Positions 30,947-39,860 of a stretch of DNA of 53,458 bases are shown piece by piece. The notes beneath the pieces were generated by a model that ran no database searches, was not told where the DNA came from, and saw only the letters and a program-made list of their open reading frames with translations. Origin of the DNA: Candidatus Kuenenia stuttgartensis (GTDB lineage Bacteria > Planctomycetota > JAKEIC01 > DYIT01); the NCBI GenBank assembly GCA_020723505.1, contig DYIT01000019.1:1-53458 (forward strand), written 5' to 3'. Numbering within the stretch: the first letter of the stretch is position 1; each line of letters opens with the position of its first letter. Both the position numbers and the translations under genes were made by a program.

Positions 30947-33900
30947 ATGGACGGTCCTCTCGAACTGGCGGCCGCCGCCATGGCGCTCAGGACGAACTGC
31001 ATCACGAAGGATCAGTTCGTCGAGTGCGCTGCAATATGGGCGGCCGACGCGAACAAGAGCCTGACCGGCCTTCTTGTCGAGAAGGGATATCTCGACGGGA
31101 GGACCCTCGAAATCCTTTCCCTGCATGCGGCTGAGAAGTGCGGTGCATTCGGCGGGGAGGCGACGGTCGCCGACAGGGACTCCTCATCCGCGCCGGATTC
31201 GGTCGGCCTCATGCGGGATTTCGTGGAGCAGGGGTCCGGGACGGCCAGGACGATCATGAATTTCGAGGCGCAGCCGCCCGGCCGGGTCCCGAACCCCCTG
31301 CCCGGGCCCGCGCCCGGGGGCGGAACCGCGGGAAGGTACCGGTTCCTTCGCGAGCTGGGCAGGGGGGGCCTCGGAAAAGTCGTGGAAGCGCTGGATACGG
31401 ACTTCGGCAGGGAAGTCGCGGTGAAGCTCATGCTCCGGAGCCTCGATTCGCGCGAAACCGTGGCGCGGTTCATGCGGGAGGGGCGCATCGCGGGCAGGCT
31501 CACGCACCCGAATGTTGTGCCTGTCTTCGACATCGGCACGATGGAGGAGGGCGGGCGCAGGCAGCCGTTCTTCGCAATGGCGAGGATCACGGGCAGGGAC
31601 CTCGCCGAATTGCTGCATGCGGTGGAGCATGGGGCGTGGGAGAGGGGTGAGGGTATAGGGTCGAGGGTAGAGGGAGATGCATGCGAAGACGAGGAGAGAC
31701 GAAATCGAGAAGCTTCAGCGGAACGTGATGAGGATGCAGAGCAGAAGCTGGATTCGGGACTGAACCCTGGCCCCTCCACCCTACACCCTATGCCTGACCC
31801 GCGGAAAGAGTACACAAGGCACCGCCTGCTCGGGATTTTCATCGACGTGTGCAACGCCGTCTCATTCGCCCATGACCACGGCGTCATCCACAGGGACCTG
31901 AAACCTGCGAACGTCATGATCGGGGAATACGGCGAGGTGTACGTTGTCGACTGGGGCCTGGCGAAAATAGCAAGAGTGCCTGATTCTCCTGATGCCGCTT
32001 CGCGGCAAACTGATTTACCTGATTCTGCACAGCCTGATTCTCCTGATGCCCTTGACGCGGTCGGCGACAAAGACATCGCGCGTCAAGGGGATCAGGTTAA
32101 TCAGGAACGAGAGAATCAGGACACACCAGCGCTCACCCTCGAAGGCACCGTCATGGGCACGCCGGCATACATGCCTCCGGAGCAGGCGGCGGGAAACGTG
32201 GACGAGGTCGACATGGCCTCCGACATCTACTCACTCGGCGCGATTCTCTACCAGATTCTCACCTTCAGGCCGCCGTTCGAGGGGCCGAATCCAATCAGCG
32301 TAATCACCAAGGTCATCTCGGGGGAACTGAAGCGGCCGTCCGCGCGGGTCTCGGAAATGCGCGTCGGAAACGACGCGAGAAGTGCCGGGCGCGAAGTGCC
32401 TGGTGTGGAGAATCGAATCCGCCCCTCCGAGCGGTCTGCACTAGACGCTCCACATCCCCAGCTTTTCCCGGAACCCGTACCGCCCGATCTCGAGGAGATT
32501 GTCCTCAAGGCGATGTCCAGGAACAAGAAGGACCGGTACGGCTCGGCGGGACTCCTGGCCGCTGAAATCCGGAAGTTCCTAGAAGGCGAAAAGGAGCGGG
32601 AGAGGAAGCGCAAGGAGGCAGCCCGCCACATCGAGGAGGGCATGCGTCTTCTCGCGCGGTTCAGGGAATCCGCCGGAGAGATAGCCGCCGAGGAAAAGGC
32701 GGTCGAAGCGATGGCGGCCGGGATCCGGCCCTGGCATCCGATCCCGGTCAGGAAGCCGGTCTGGGAGAGGCAGGAGAGCCTTCAGGAAATGCGCGACATG
32801 CGCATGGCCGAGTTCGGGGGCGCGGAGGCGGCGTTCAGCAACGCCATGGCCGCCGATCCGTCGAATCCCGACGGCCGCGAGGGCAAGTGCATGCTCTACA
32901 TGGACAGGTTCCTTGCCGCGGAAAAGCGCCTCGACACGTCCGAGATGTCGCTCTACAGGAAACTCATTGAAGAGTACGACGTCGGCGGCAGGTGGACCGC
33001 GGAAATCGACAAGCCCGGCCGCCTCTCCATCCGCGCCCATTCCCTCCCCTGCGAGTGCCTCAAACCCTCAGCCTCCGGCGCCCTGCAGGTCAGATTCGGG
33101 GAAACAGCGGAAATCCCCTGGAGGGACGGGGCGCCTCTTCCCTCGAAACAGGCCGCGGATTCGGACAGGCCGATTCCCGCGGTCTCAATCCTCGCGGGAG
33201 AGGAATGGGTTCCGGCGTGGAGCAGCGCGGCATCCGACAGGATTCCGGGCCATTCCGGCTCCTGCGGGAAGAGGGAGCTCACGGGCGCAGATGTCTTCGT
33301 ATGCAGGTACGAGGAGAAGGACATGGTCCAGACCCCGGGCGAGGCAAGGCTCCTCGGCGTCACTCCGATATCCTCCGCCGTGCTTCCCCGCGGATCGTAC
33401 CTGTGCGTCGTACGCTGCCCGGGCTTCGCGGAGACCAGGCTCCCTGTTCGCATGGACAGGGGCGGGGACCTCCATATCGGCGTGAACCTCTTCCGAGAGG
33501 ATGAAATCCCCGCGGGATTCATCCATGTCCCCGCCGGGCCCTTCCTTTCGGGGGACGACAGCCTGAAATGGCCCGTTGCCGGGAAAAACGCCCAGGACTT
33601 CTTCATCGGAAGGATTCCGGTTTCCTTCGGCGAATATATCGAATACCTGAACAGCCTTTCGTCCGGCTCCGCGCCGGGAAAAGGAACCGGCCTCGAAGAG
33701 GCGAGGAAACGACAGCCCAGGGACGGCGACGCGAAGTTCCTCGTCGAGGATCACGCGGCTGATTTCCTCGACCCCGATTCAAATGATGCGAAATCCAATC
33801 CGCGGGATAATGAGACCGGAAAAGGGGAATCGAACCGTCTCGACCCGGTTCGGAGAACCCTGTGGCGCCTGCCCGGAGAAAGCGAGCCGAATCCGCTCCG

Positions 33901-34378
33901 GCTCACTCCGACGATGCCGGTCATGGGCGTCTCCTGGCCCGACGCCCTCGCCTACTGCGCATGGCGTTCCCGCAGGGACGGCAGGCTTTTTACCCTTCCC
34001 CACGAGGAGGAATTCGAGAAGGCTTCCCGGGGCACGGATGGCCGGAAGTATCCCTGGGGAAGGGAGTACTTCGGAATCTTCGCCAATTCGAGCGTCTCCT
34101 TTGAGAAGGGGCCCCGCATCGTCGAGCCGGGATCCTTCGCGATTGACGTTTCGCCCTACGGGGCGGTCGACATCGGCGGGAACGTGGCCACATGGTGCCT
34201 GAACGCCCCGGAGATTTCGTTCCGGCATTCCCGGCTCATCAAGGGAGGGGTGTGGAACAACTCCGGCGACGTCGCTCTCTGCGGGTACCGCGGCGGGCTC
34301 AACCCGGCCGCGGTCTCCAAAAGCCACGGCCTGAGGCTCGTGACCCGGCCCTTCTCCTGGCGCAAGCCTTCGGCTTGA
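30947..34378 (+). CDS. Soluble Ser/Thr protein kinase with FGE-like domain and repeat-derived insertions
   Basis: A 1143-residue protein from ATG 30947 (TTG 30944 is also in frame). Residues 10-62 hold two MshEN-like helical units (NCITKDQFVECA, LLVEKGYLDGRTLEIL). The kinase domain spans 131-546: LGRGGLGKV, Lys160 in VAVK, Asp317 in HRDLKPAN, DWG (335-337) in place of DFG, and GTPAYMPPEQ. Three low-complexity insertions interrupt it: about 230-283 before helix E, 343-393 in the activation loop, and 478-505 in the C-lobe. The DNA of the first two contains inverted repeats, so they look like captured palindromic elements. A coiled, charged linker and beta-rich stretches follow. The C-terminal FGE-like domain has IGRIPVSFGEYIEYL, HEEEFEKASRGTDGRKYPWG and DIGGNVATW. 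No membrane helix is seen, unlike the first kinase. Confidence 0.9.
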   Translation: MDGPLELAAAAMALRTNCITKDQFVECAAIWAADANKSLTGLLVEKGYLDGRTLEILSLHAAEKCGAFGGEATVADRDSSSAPDSVGLMRDFVEQGSGTARTIMNFEAQPPGRVPNPLPGPAPGGGTAGRYRFLRELGRGGLGKVVEALDTDFGREVAVKLMLRSLDSRETVARFMREGRIAGRLTHPNVVPVFDIGTMEEGGRRQPFFAMARITGRDLAELLHAVEHGAWERGEGIGSRVEGDACEDEERRNREASAERDEDAEQKLDSGLNPGPSTLHPMPDPRKEYTRHRLLGIFIDVCNAVSFAHDHGVIHRDLKPANVMIGEYGEVYVVDWGLAKIARVPDSPDAASRQTDLPDSAQPDSPDALDAVGDKDIARQGDQVNQERENQDTPALTLEGTVMGTPAYMPPEQAAGNVDEVDMASDIYSLGAILYQILTFRPPFEGPNPISVITKVISGELKRPSARVSEMRVGNDARSAGREVPGVENRIRPSERSALDAPHPQLFPEPVPPDLEEIVLKAMSRNKKDRYGSAGLLAAEIRKFLEGEKERERKRKEAARHIEEGMRLLARFRESAGEIAAEEKAVEAMAAGIRPWHPIPVRKPVWERQESLQEMRDMRMAEFGGAEAAFSNAMAADPSNPDGREGKCMLYMDRFLAAEKRLDTSEMSLYRKLIEEYDVGGRWTAEIDKPGRLSIRAHSLPCECLKPSASGALQVRFGETAEIPWRDGAPLPSKQAADSDRPIPAVSILAGEEWVPAWSSAASDRIPGHSGSCGKRELTGADVFVCRYEEKDMVQTPGEARLLGVTPISSAVLPRGSYLCVVRCPGFAETRLPVRMDRGGDLHIGVNLFREDEIPAGFIHVPAGPFLSGDDSLKWPVAGKNAQDFFIGRIPVSFGEYIEYLNSLSSGSAPGKGTGLEEARKRQPRDGDAKFLVEDHAADFLDPDSNDAKSNPRDNETGKGESNRLDPVRRTLWRLPGESEPNPLRLTPTMPVMGVSWPDALAYCAWRSRRDGRLFTLPHEEEFEKASRGTDGRKYPWGREYFGIFANSSVSFEKGPRIVEPGSFAIDVSPYGAVDIGGNVATWCLNAPEISFRHSRLIKGGVWNNSGDVALCGYRGGLNPAAVSKSHGLRLVTRPFSWRKPSA
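31644..31800. repeat. Inverted-repeat insertion 1 within the kinase gene
   Basis: Left arm 31644-31674 (GGGGTGAGGGTATAGGGT...) pairs imperfectly with right arm 31771-31800 (CCCCTCCACCCTACACCCTA...). The arms are about 30 bp and the interior about 96 bp. It is translated in frame as an Arg/Glu-rich, low-complexity segment of the kinase domain. AGGGTATAGGGT words of this kind are typical of extragenic simple repeats. Confidence 0.7.
31979..32119. repeat. Inverted-repeat insertion 2 within the kinase activation loop
   Basis: CCTGATTCTCCTGATGCC-type units occur at 31979, about 32017 and 32033. CTGATGCCCTTGACGCG (32044-32060) pairs with CGCGTCAAGGGGATCAG about 20 nt later. GAGAATCAGG near 32110 is the reverse of the first unit. 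It is translated as DSPDA/QPDSPD-like peptide between DWG and GTPAYMPPEQ. Confidence 0.7.
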
Positions 34379-34839
34379 CCAAGCGTCTCTTCTCCGGAGC
34401 GGTACCCCAGTTCCCGTCTCCCTGCCTCCATCGTTGTCGTTCCGGCAGTAGCCGGCAGTGCGCACCTCCGTTGCTGGTGAGCCATTTGTCCGGCCGCCTT
34501 CGGCTTGACCAGGCCGCGCTCATCCGCATGCGACCCCTCGCGCGGTCTATTTCTTTGATTCCCAATGGCTTATGGAATGTGCCAGGGGCGAAGAGTCCGG
34601 AATCTTCGGGCGGCGGGCGCTTAAGTTTTCTCTGATGTGCCGTCGGGCGATTTCACCGTCTCGCAAGTCCTTCCCGAACCCCACGACTCCCTTGCCGGAC
34701 GCAGACCCGACCGGCGCCGCGCCCGGCTCTTCAGCGCCGCGTCTCCCGGTCTCCGGTTGAAGGCTTCATCGGAGTCGGGTATATTCCGGAACTCCCGTCA
34801 ATTCAGAACTTGTCATCCATGCAGTCAGGAGCGAATCGA
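34379..34839. other. Gene-free spacer after the kinase gene
   Basis: About 460 bp. The words CCTTCGGCTTGACCA occur twice (near 34368 and 34498) as a direct repeat that includes the kinase stop codon. No gene, palindrome or promoter stands out. Confidence 0.5.
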
Positions 34840-35127
34840 ATGGCTGATACAAAGCACGCATCGCATCCCAACAGCGAGTTAATCGCGGAAGGCCGGCGGC
34901 CATGCCCTATTTGCGGTTCGATGATGGCCGCCGAAGAGCACGACAACATAAGCATAGACCTCTGCGCGAAGCACGGGGTCTGGCTGGATCTCGGCGAGCT
35001 CGAGAAAATCGTGTCGAAAGCCAAGGGAATCAGCAGGAGAAAAGGCCTCAGGGCAGCAAGAGACGCGAAGGTCCGCGGCAGGTACGAGGGGGTAGTCTTC
35101 GGCTGGCTGTCCCTTCTCTGGGACTAG
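34840..35127 (+). CDS. Small zf-TFIIB-type zinc-ribbon protein
   Basis: A 95-residue protein. ATG 34840 has AGGAG 9 nt upstream. The motif CPICGSMM, then DLCAKHGVWLDLGELEKIV, is the zf-TFIIB pattern (CPxC...C..H..W.D.GEL), with one Cys pair and a Cys-x2-His second half. A basic helix follows (SRRKGLRAARDAKVRG), then a short hydrophobic end (GVVFGWLSLLWD). Such proteins are widespread and uncharacterised. It is a single-gene unit. Confidence 0.8.
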   Translation: MADTKHASHPNSELIAEGRRPCPICGSMMAAEEHDNISIDLCAKHGVWLDLGELEKIVSKAKGISRRKGLRAARDAKVRGRYEGVVFGWLSLLWD

Positions 35128-35389
35128 GTCAAGGCGTGTTTTCGACATGATGACGCCCATGGATTGGGGCAGTCGCCTCGCCGGGAGATTCCTGCGGCCC
35201 GGTTTACCCGGGCGATCTGCGCGGCGGCTTCGAGGCGCATGCTCTCCTCAGCAGCCAAAGCCCCCTGCGGGCTAATCAGTGCGGGCAAACACCGGGTTGA
35301 CAGGGATCCGGCCGCCTGATAACCTTGCCTTGCTGCGTCCCTTGCGGACGATTCAGAGTCGGACCGAGTTTCGATATGAGGAGAGTTCC

Positions 35390-36571
35390 ATGAAAGACGT
35401 CGTCATAGTGAGCGCCGTGAGGACGGCCATCGCCACTTTCCAGAAGTCCCTTTCCACGCTGTCCGCCCCGGACCTGGGCGCAATCGCTGTGCGGGAGGCC
35501 GTCGCCAGGGCGGGAATCCCGGCCGACAGGGTGGACGAAGTGATAATGGGCAACGTCGTGACCGCGGGGATAGGGCAGAACCCGGCGCGCATAGCGGCTC
35601 TCAGGGGCGGGATTCCCGCCTCCAAGGGCTCATTCACGGTGAACAAGGTCTGCGGGTCCGGGATGAAGGCGCTGCACCTCGCGTGCATGGCCGTTCAGAC
35701 CGGGTTCTCGGAAGTCGTGGTCGCGGGCGGCATGGAGAGCATGAGCAACGCGCCCTACATCATCCCGTCCATGCGGGCCGGCGCGAGGCTCGGGGACGCG
35801 AAGGCGGTGGACACCATGATTTTCGACGGGCTGTGGGACATCCACAACGACTTCCACATGGGCAACACCGGGGAGCTCGTGGCGGAGAAGTACAAGATAT
35901 CCCGCGAGGAGCAGGACGTCTTCTCGTTCGAATCGCACCGCAAGGCGTCCGAGGCAATCAGGAGCGGGAGCTTCAAGAAGGAAATCGTGCCGGTGAAAAT
36001 CCCCCAGAAGAAGGGGGATCCCGTTGTGTTCGACACGGACGAGCATCCGCGGCCGGACACTACCGTGGAGAAGCTGGCGAAGCTTCCGGCCGCGTTCAAG
36101 AAGGGCGGCACGGTGACAGCCGGGAACGCGTCCGGAATCAACGACGGCGCGGCCGCCCTCGTCGTGATGTCCGCCGAGACGGCGCAGAAGCTCAACGCCA
36201 GGCCCATCGCGCGCGTCACGGGCATGGGCGTGGGAGGCAGGGAGCCGCAGTGGGTCATGCTCGCGCCCATAGACGCCGTCAACGACCTGAAGCGCAGGAC
36301 CGGATTCAAGACGGGCGATTTCGACCTGGTCGAGGTGAACGAGCCGTTCGCGGTGGCGTCGATAGCCCTCATCCGCGAAATCGGGCTCGATCCGGCCAGG
36401 ACCAACGTGCGGGGGGGCGCAGTCGCCCTGGGCCATCCTATAGGAGCGACCGGAGCGAGGCTCATCGTCACGCTGATACACGCGCTCCAGCAGGAGAAGA
36501 AGAGGAAGGGCCTCGCCGCGCTGTGCCTCGGGGGCGGCAACGCGGTGGCCACCAGCATAGAGCTTGTTTAA
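35390..36571 (+). CDS. Acetyl-CoA acetyltransferase (thiolase)
   Basis: A 393-residue thiolase, the usual length. ATG 35390 has GAGAG 5 nt upstream. The nucleophile is Cys88 in NKVCGSGMKALHLA. Other motifs are GGMESMSNAPY, NASGINDGAAALVV, the NEPFAVASIAL loop (usually NEAFA), the catalytic histidine in ALGHPIGATGAR, and the second cysteine in AALCLGGGNAVA. It condenses two acetyl-CoA, or splits 3-ketoacyl-CoA. It is followed by 3-hydroxyacyl-CoA and acyl-CoA dehydrogenase genes, fitting a short-chain beta-oxidation or butyryl-CoA pathway. Confidence 0.95.
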   Translation: MKDVVIVSAVRTAIATFQKSLSTLSAPDLGAIAVREAVARAGIPADRVDEVIMGNVVTAGIGQNPARIAALRGGIPASKGSFTVNKVCGSGMKALHLACMAVQTGFSEVVVAGGMESMSNAPYIIPSMRAGARLGDAKAVDTMIFDGLWDIHNDFHMGNTGELVAEKYKISREEQDVFSFESHRKASEAIRSGSFKKEIVPVKIPQKKGDPVVFDTDEHPRPDTTVEKLAKLPAAFKKGGTVTAGNASGINDGAAALVVMSAETAQKLNARPIARVTGMGVGGREPQWVMLAPIDAVNDLKRRTGFKTGDFDLVEVNEPFAVASIALIREIGLDPARTNVRGGAVALGHPIGATGARLIVTLIHALQQEKKRKGLAALCLGGGNAVATSIELV

Positions 36572-36837
36572 TCCTTCAACGCAACTATGGAGGCTGGAAA
36601 GCAGGCAAATCCCAACAACCAATTTCCAAATCCCAATGAAATCCCAATTTCCAACTCTCAATGGCGGCGTCACGGCGAAGAAAGCCACGATTCGAAAACA
36701 CGCCGTCTCGCGGCAGCTCGTCGGGATTTGGGATTTGGAGTTCATCGGGATCTGGCGGTCTGGGATTTCCAAGATAGGCTTGCTGTAAAATCAGAGCAGC
36801 AGGATTTCCCGGCGCGTCCGGGCGGGAGGAGGAAGCA
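36572..36837. other. Spacer with simple AAATCCCAA repeat
   Basis: About 266 bp. From 36605 to 36740 it consists of AAATCCCAATTTCCAA-like words and their reverse (GGGATTTGGGATTTGGAG), a low-complexity extragenic repeat also seen near 21690-21860 and at the window start. It separates the thiolase from the next gene. Confidence 0.6.
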
Positions 36838-37686
36838 ATGGAAGTCAGGAAAGTCGCCGTGATCGGCGCCGGAACCATGGGGAACGGAATAGCCCAGGTG
36901 TTCGCCGCGAAGGAATTCCCGGTCATGCTGGTGGACGTGGCCGAGGATCTCGTGGAGAAGGGGCTCGCGACAATCCGATCCGGGCTCGACAGGCTGGTCA
37001 AGAAGGAGAAGATGACGGCCGCCGAGATGGAGAGGATTCTGGGGAGAATCTCGAAGTCCACCTCGCTCAAGGGCGCGGCGGACGCGGACCTCGTGGTCGA
37101 GGCGGCGACCGAGAACAAGGTCGTCAAGCTGGACATCTTCAGCACGCTCGGGAAGATTACCGGCGCGCATGCCATCCTCGCGACCAACACGTCGTCCATC
37201 TCCGTCACCGAGATAGCGAAGGCGTCGGGCAGGCCCCCGAAGGTCGTCGGAATGCACTTCATGAATCCCGTCCCACTCATGAAGCTTGTGGAGGTCATAC
37301 GCGCGGTGCAGACCGACGACGACACGTTCAGGACGGTCATGGACCTTTCCGCGAAGCTCGACAAGACCCCGGTCCCGGTCAACGACTCGCCGGGCTTCAT
37401 AGCGAACCGCATCCTGATTCCGATGATCAACGAGGCGGCCTTCTCGCTCATGGAGGGAATCGCGGACGCTGAGGCAATCGACAACGTGATGAAGCTCGGC
37501 ATGAACCATCCCATGGGCCCCCTGGCGCTTGCTGATCTAATAGGCCTCGACGTCTGCCTGAGCATCATGAACGTGCTCCATGAAGGTTTCAACGACTCGA
37601 AATACCGGCCCTGCCCGCTGCTCAGGAAGATGGTCGCGGCCGGAAGGCTCGGCAGGAAGACAGGACAGGGGTTCTTCAGGTATTAA
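36838..37686 (+). CDS. hbd: 3-hydroxybutyryl-CoA dehydrogenase
   Basis: A 282-residue NAD-dependent dehydrogenase of exactly the usual length. The Rossmann start is VAVIGAGTMGNGIAQVFA. The catalytic motifs are ATNTSSISVTEIA, GMHFMNPVPLMKLVEVI (catalytic His) and VNDSPGFIANRILIPMINEA. The end GRKTGQGFFRY is the family's C-terminus. GGGAGGAGG lies 5-13 nt upstream of the start. It oxidises 3-hydroxyacyl-CoA or works in reverse for butyryl-CoA formation. The enoyl-CoA hydratase that would join it to the next enzyme is absent from the window. Confidence 0.95.
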   Translation: MEVRKVAVIGAGTMGNGIAQVFAAKEFPVMLVDVAEDLVEKGLATIRSGLDRLVKKEKMTAAEMERILGRISKSTSLKGAADADLVVEAATENKVVKLDIFSTLGKITGAHAILATNTSSISVTEIAKASGRPPKVVGMHFMNPVPLMKLVEVIRAVQTDDDTFRTVMDLSAKLDKTPVPVNDSPGFIANRILIPMINEAAFSLMEGIADAEAIDNVMKLGMNHPMGPLALADLIGLDVCLSIMNVLHEGFNDSKYRPCPLLRKMVAAGRLGRKTGQGFFRY

Positions 37687-37719
37687 TCCGATTACGGCAC
37701 CCAGCATGAAGGGATTAGA

Positions 37720-38862
37720 ATGATGGATTTCGATTTGACCGAGGACCAGGAAATTATCAGAAGATCCGCTGCCGAATTCGCCGACGAAGTCCTGAAACCG
37801 TCGGCGTCCCGTATTGACGCGAATTCCGAATTCCCCGCGGAGAACATCAAGGCCGCCGCCAGGCTCGGATTTCTCGGCGTCCTTGTGCCCGAGGAATTCG
37901 GGGGATCGGGGCTCGGGCACATGGAGCTCGCCATCATTCTCGAGGAGGTGAACCGCGGCTGCGCGTCGACAGGAGTGACACTGTCGGTGCACAACTCGCT
38001 GGTCTGCTCCCCGATAGTCCGGTTCGGATCCGACGCGCAGAAGAAGAAATACCTCCCGAAGCTCAGCTCGGGCGAGTGGCTCGGGGCCTACGCGCTGTCG
38101 GAGCCCAACGCCGGCACGGACGCGGCCTCAATCTCCCTCTCGGCCCGCGAATCCGGGAGCCGCTTCGTTCTGAACGGCACGAAGACCATGATTTCATCGG
38201 GATCCAAGGCGGACGTGGTCATCGTGATGGCCCGAACCGGCGATGCCCCGGGCGCGAAGGGCATAACCGCCTTCATTGTCGAGAAGGGGACGCAGGGCTT
38301 CAAGCCGGGCGCGAAGGAGGACAAGCTCGGCATACGGGGGTCCGACACCTCGGAGCTGATTTTCGAGGACTGCGCGGTCCCTGCCTCCGCCATCCTCGGC
38401 AGGAGGGGGGAAGGGTTCAAAATAGCCATGAGCACGCTCGACGGCGGCAGAATCGGCATAGGGGCGCAGAGCGTGGGCATCGCGCAGGCCTGCCTGGACG
38501 AGTCGGTGCGCTACGCCAAGGAACGGAAGCAGTTCGGCCAGCCGATAGCGTCGTTCCAGGCCATACAGTGGAAAATCGCGGAGATGGGCACGCGCATAGA
38601 CGCGTCGAGGCTCCTGGTGAGGCGCGCGGCCTTCCTCCGCGACGCAGACAGGCCGCACACGCGCGAGTCGGCGATGGCGAAGCTCTTCGCCTCGCGGACG
38701 GCCAACTTATGCGCGTTCGAGGCGATGCAGGTCCACGGCGGCGTGGGGTACACCAAGGAATTCGCGGTGGAGCGCCTCTTCCGCGACGCGCGCATCACCG
38801 AAATCTACGAAGGCACCACGGAAGTCCAGAATATCGTGATTTCCCGCAAGTTGCTGGAATGA
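37720..38862 (+). CDS. Acyl-CoA dehydrogenase (short-chain type)
   Basis: A 380-residue FAD enzyme of typical length. Motifs: YALSEPNAGTDAASISLSAR (first signature, with FAD binding), GIRGSDTSELIFEDC, the QFGQPIASFQAIQWKIAEM region, and the end EAMQVHGGVGYTKEFAVERL, RDARITEIYEGTTEVQ. The catalytic base should be the Glu of IYEGTTE, the position used by short-chain enzymes. It feeds electrons to an electron-transfer flavoprotein not visible here. It sits 33 nt after hbd and just before the MeaB-like gene. Confidence 0.94.
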   Translation: MMDFDLTEDQEIIRRSAAEFADEVLKPSASRIDANSEFPAENIKAAARLGFLGVLVPEEFGGSGLGHMELAIILEEVNRGCASTGVTLSVHNSLVCSPIVRFGSDAQKKKYLPKLSSGEWLGAYALSEPNAGTDAASISLSARESGSRFVLNGTKTMISSGSKADVVIVMARTGDAPGAKGITAFIVEKGTQGFKPGAKEDKLGIRGSDTSELIFEDCAVPASAILGRRGEGFKIAMSTLDGGRIGIGAQSVGIAQACLDESVRYAKERKQFGQPIASFQAIQWKIAEMGTRIDASRLLVRRAAFLRDADRPHTRESAMAKLFASRTANLCAFEAMQVHGGVGYTKEFAVERLFRDARITEIYEGTTEVQNIVISRKLLE

Positions 38863-38888
38863 GGAAAGCGAGAAACGGGACGGGATTC

Positions 38889-39860
38889 ATGAAGCTCGTC
38901 GACGGCATCCTGAAGGGCGACCGCCTTTGCCTCGCGAGGTCGATGACGCTCGTCGAGAACGGCGACCCCGAAGGCGACCGGATACTCCTCGGGATTTTCC
39001 CCCGCGTCGGCCGCGCCTTCAGGCTGGGGATTACCGGCCCCCCGGGCTGCGGGAAGAGCACGCTCATCCGCGCGCTCGCCCAGTCGCTGTCCGCCTCCGG
39101 CAAGACCATAGGCGTCGTCGCCGTCGATCCCTCGTCGCCTTTCACCGGCGGCGCGCTCCTCGGAGACCGCATCAGGATGAACCAGGTCGCCATGGACAGG
39201 AACCTGTTCATAAGGAGCATGGCCAGCCGCGGCTCGTTCGGCGGCCTCTCCACCACGTCGCAGAGCGTCGCGGACCTCCTCGACGCCTTCGGCCGCGACT
39301 ACATCATATACGAGACCGTAGGCGTGGGGCAGACCGAAATCGAAATCGCCGACGCCGCCGACACGACGGTCGTCGTGCTTTCGCCCGAGTCAGGGGACGG
39401 AATCCAGGCCATGAAGGCGGGTCTCATGGAAATCGCCGACATACTCGTAATCAACAAGGCCGACCGCGAAGGCGTCGACCGCCTCGCCCTCGAGCTCGAC
39501 ATGGCGCTGCAGATGCGGCCCGGATGCGGCGGCGGCTGGGAGGTCCCGGTGCTGAGGACCGTCGCGTCCCGCGACGAGGGAATCGGGGACCTCCTGTGCA
39601 GAATCGAGGAGCACCGCGGACTCCTGGGCCGCATGGGTCTCCTCGCCGAGCGTCGGGAGTCGAAGATGAGGAAGAGGATTCGGCTCGCGGCCGAGAACCT
39701 CTTCCGGAAGAAGGTGATGGAGACGGTCGGCGAGGACGTCTGGCGCGCGCGGGTCTCCGAGGTCCTCGCGGGCAGGAGCACCCCCGCCTTCGCGGCCGAA
39801 GAAATCGTGAACGTGATTCTGCCCGCGGCCGGAAGCGGGGGGGAGGCGCGACGGAAATGA
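38889..39860 (+). CDS. meaB: MeaB/ArgK-type GTPase (B12-mutase chaperone)
   Basis: About 323 residues from ATG 38889 (MKLVDGILKGDRLCLARSM); an ATG at 38859 overlapping the previous stop is in frame and possible. G-protein motifs: GITGPPGCGKSTLI (P-loop), VAVDPSSPFTGGALLGDRIR, ETVGVGQTE (base of switch II), and VINKADR (guanine specificity). MeaB guards and repairs adenosylcobalamin-dependent acyl-CoA mutases. No mutase is in the window, so the client is elsewhere. Its placement suggests linked propionyl- or methylmalonyl-CoA metabolism. It overlaps the next gene by ATGA. Confidence 0.92.
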   Translation: MKLVDGILKGDRLCLARSMTLVENGDPEGDRILLGIFPRVGRAFRLGITGPPGCGKSTLIRALAQSLSASGKTIGVVAVDPSSPFTGGALLGDRIRMNQVAMDRNLFIRSMASRGSFGGLSTTSQSVADLLDAFGRDYIIYETVGVGQTEIEIADAADTTVVVLSPESGDGIQAMKAGLMEIADILVINKADREGVDRLALELDMALQMRPGCGGGWEVPVLRTVASRDEGIGDLLCRIEEHRGLLGRMGLLAERRESKMRKRIRLAAENLFRKKVMETVGEDVWRARVSEVLAGRSTPAFAAEEIVNVILPAAGSGGEARRK

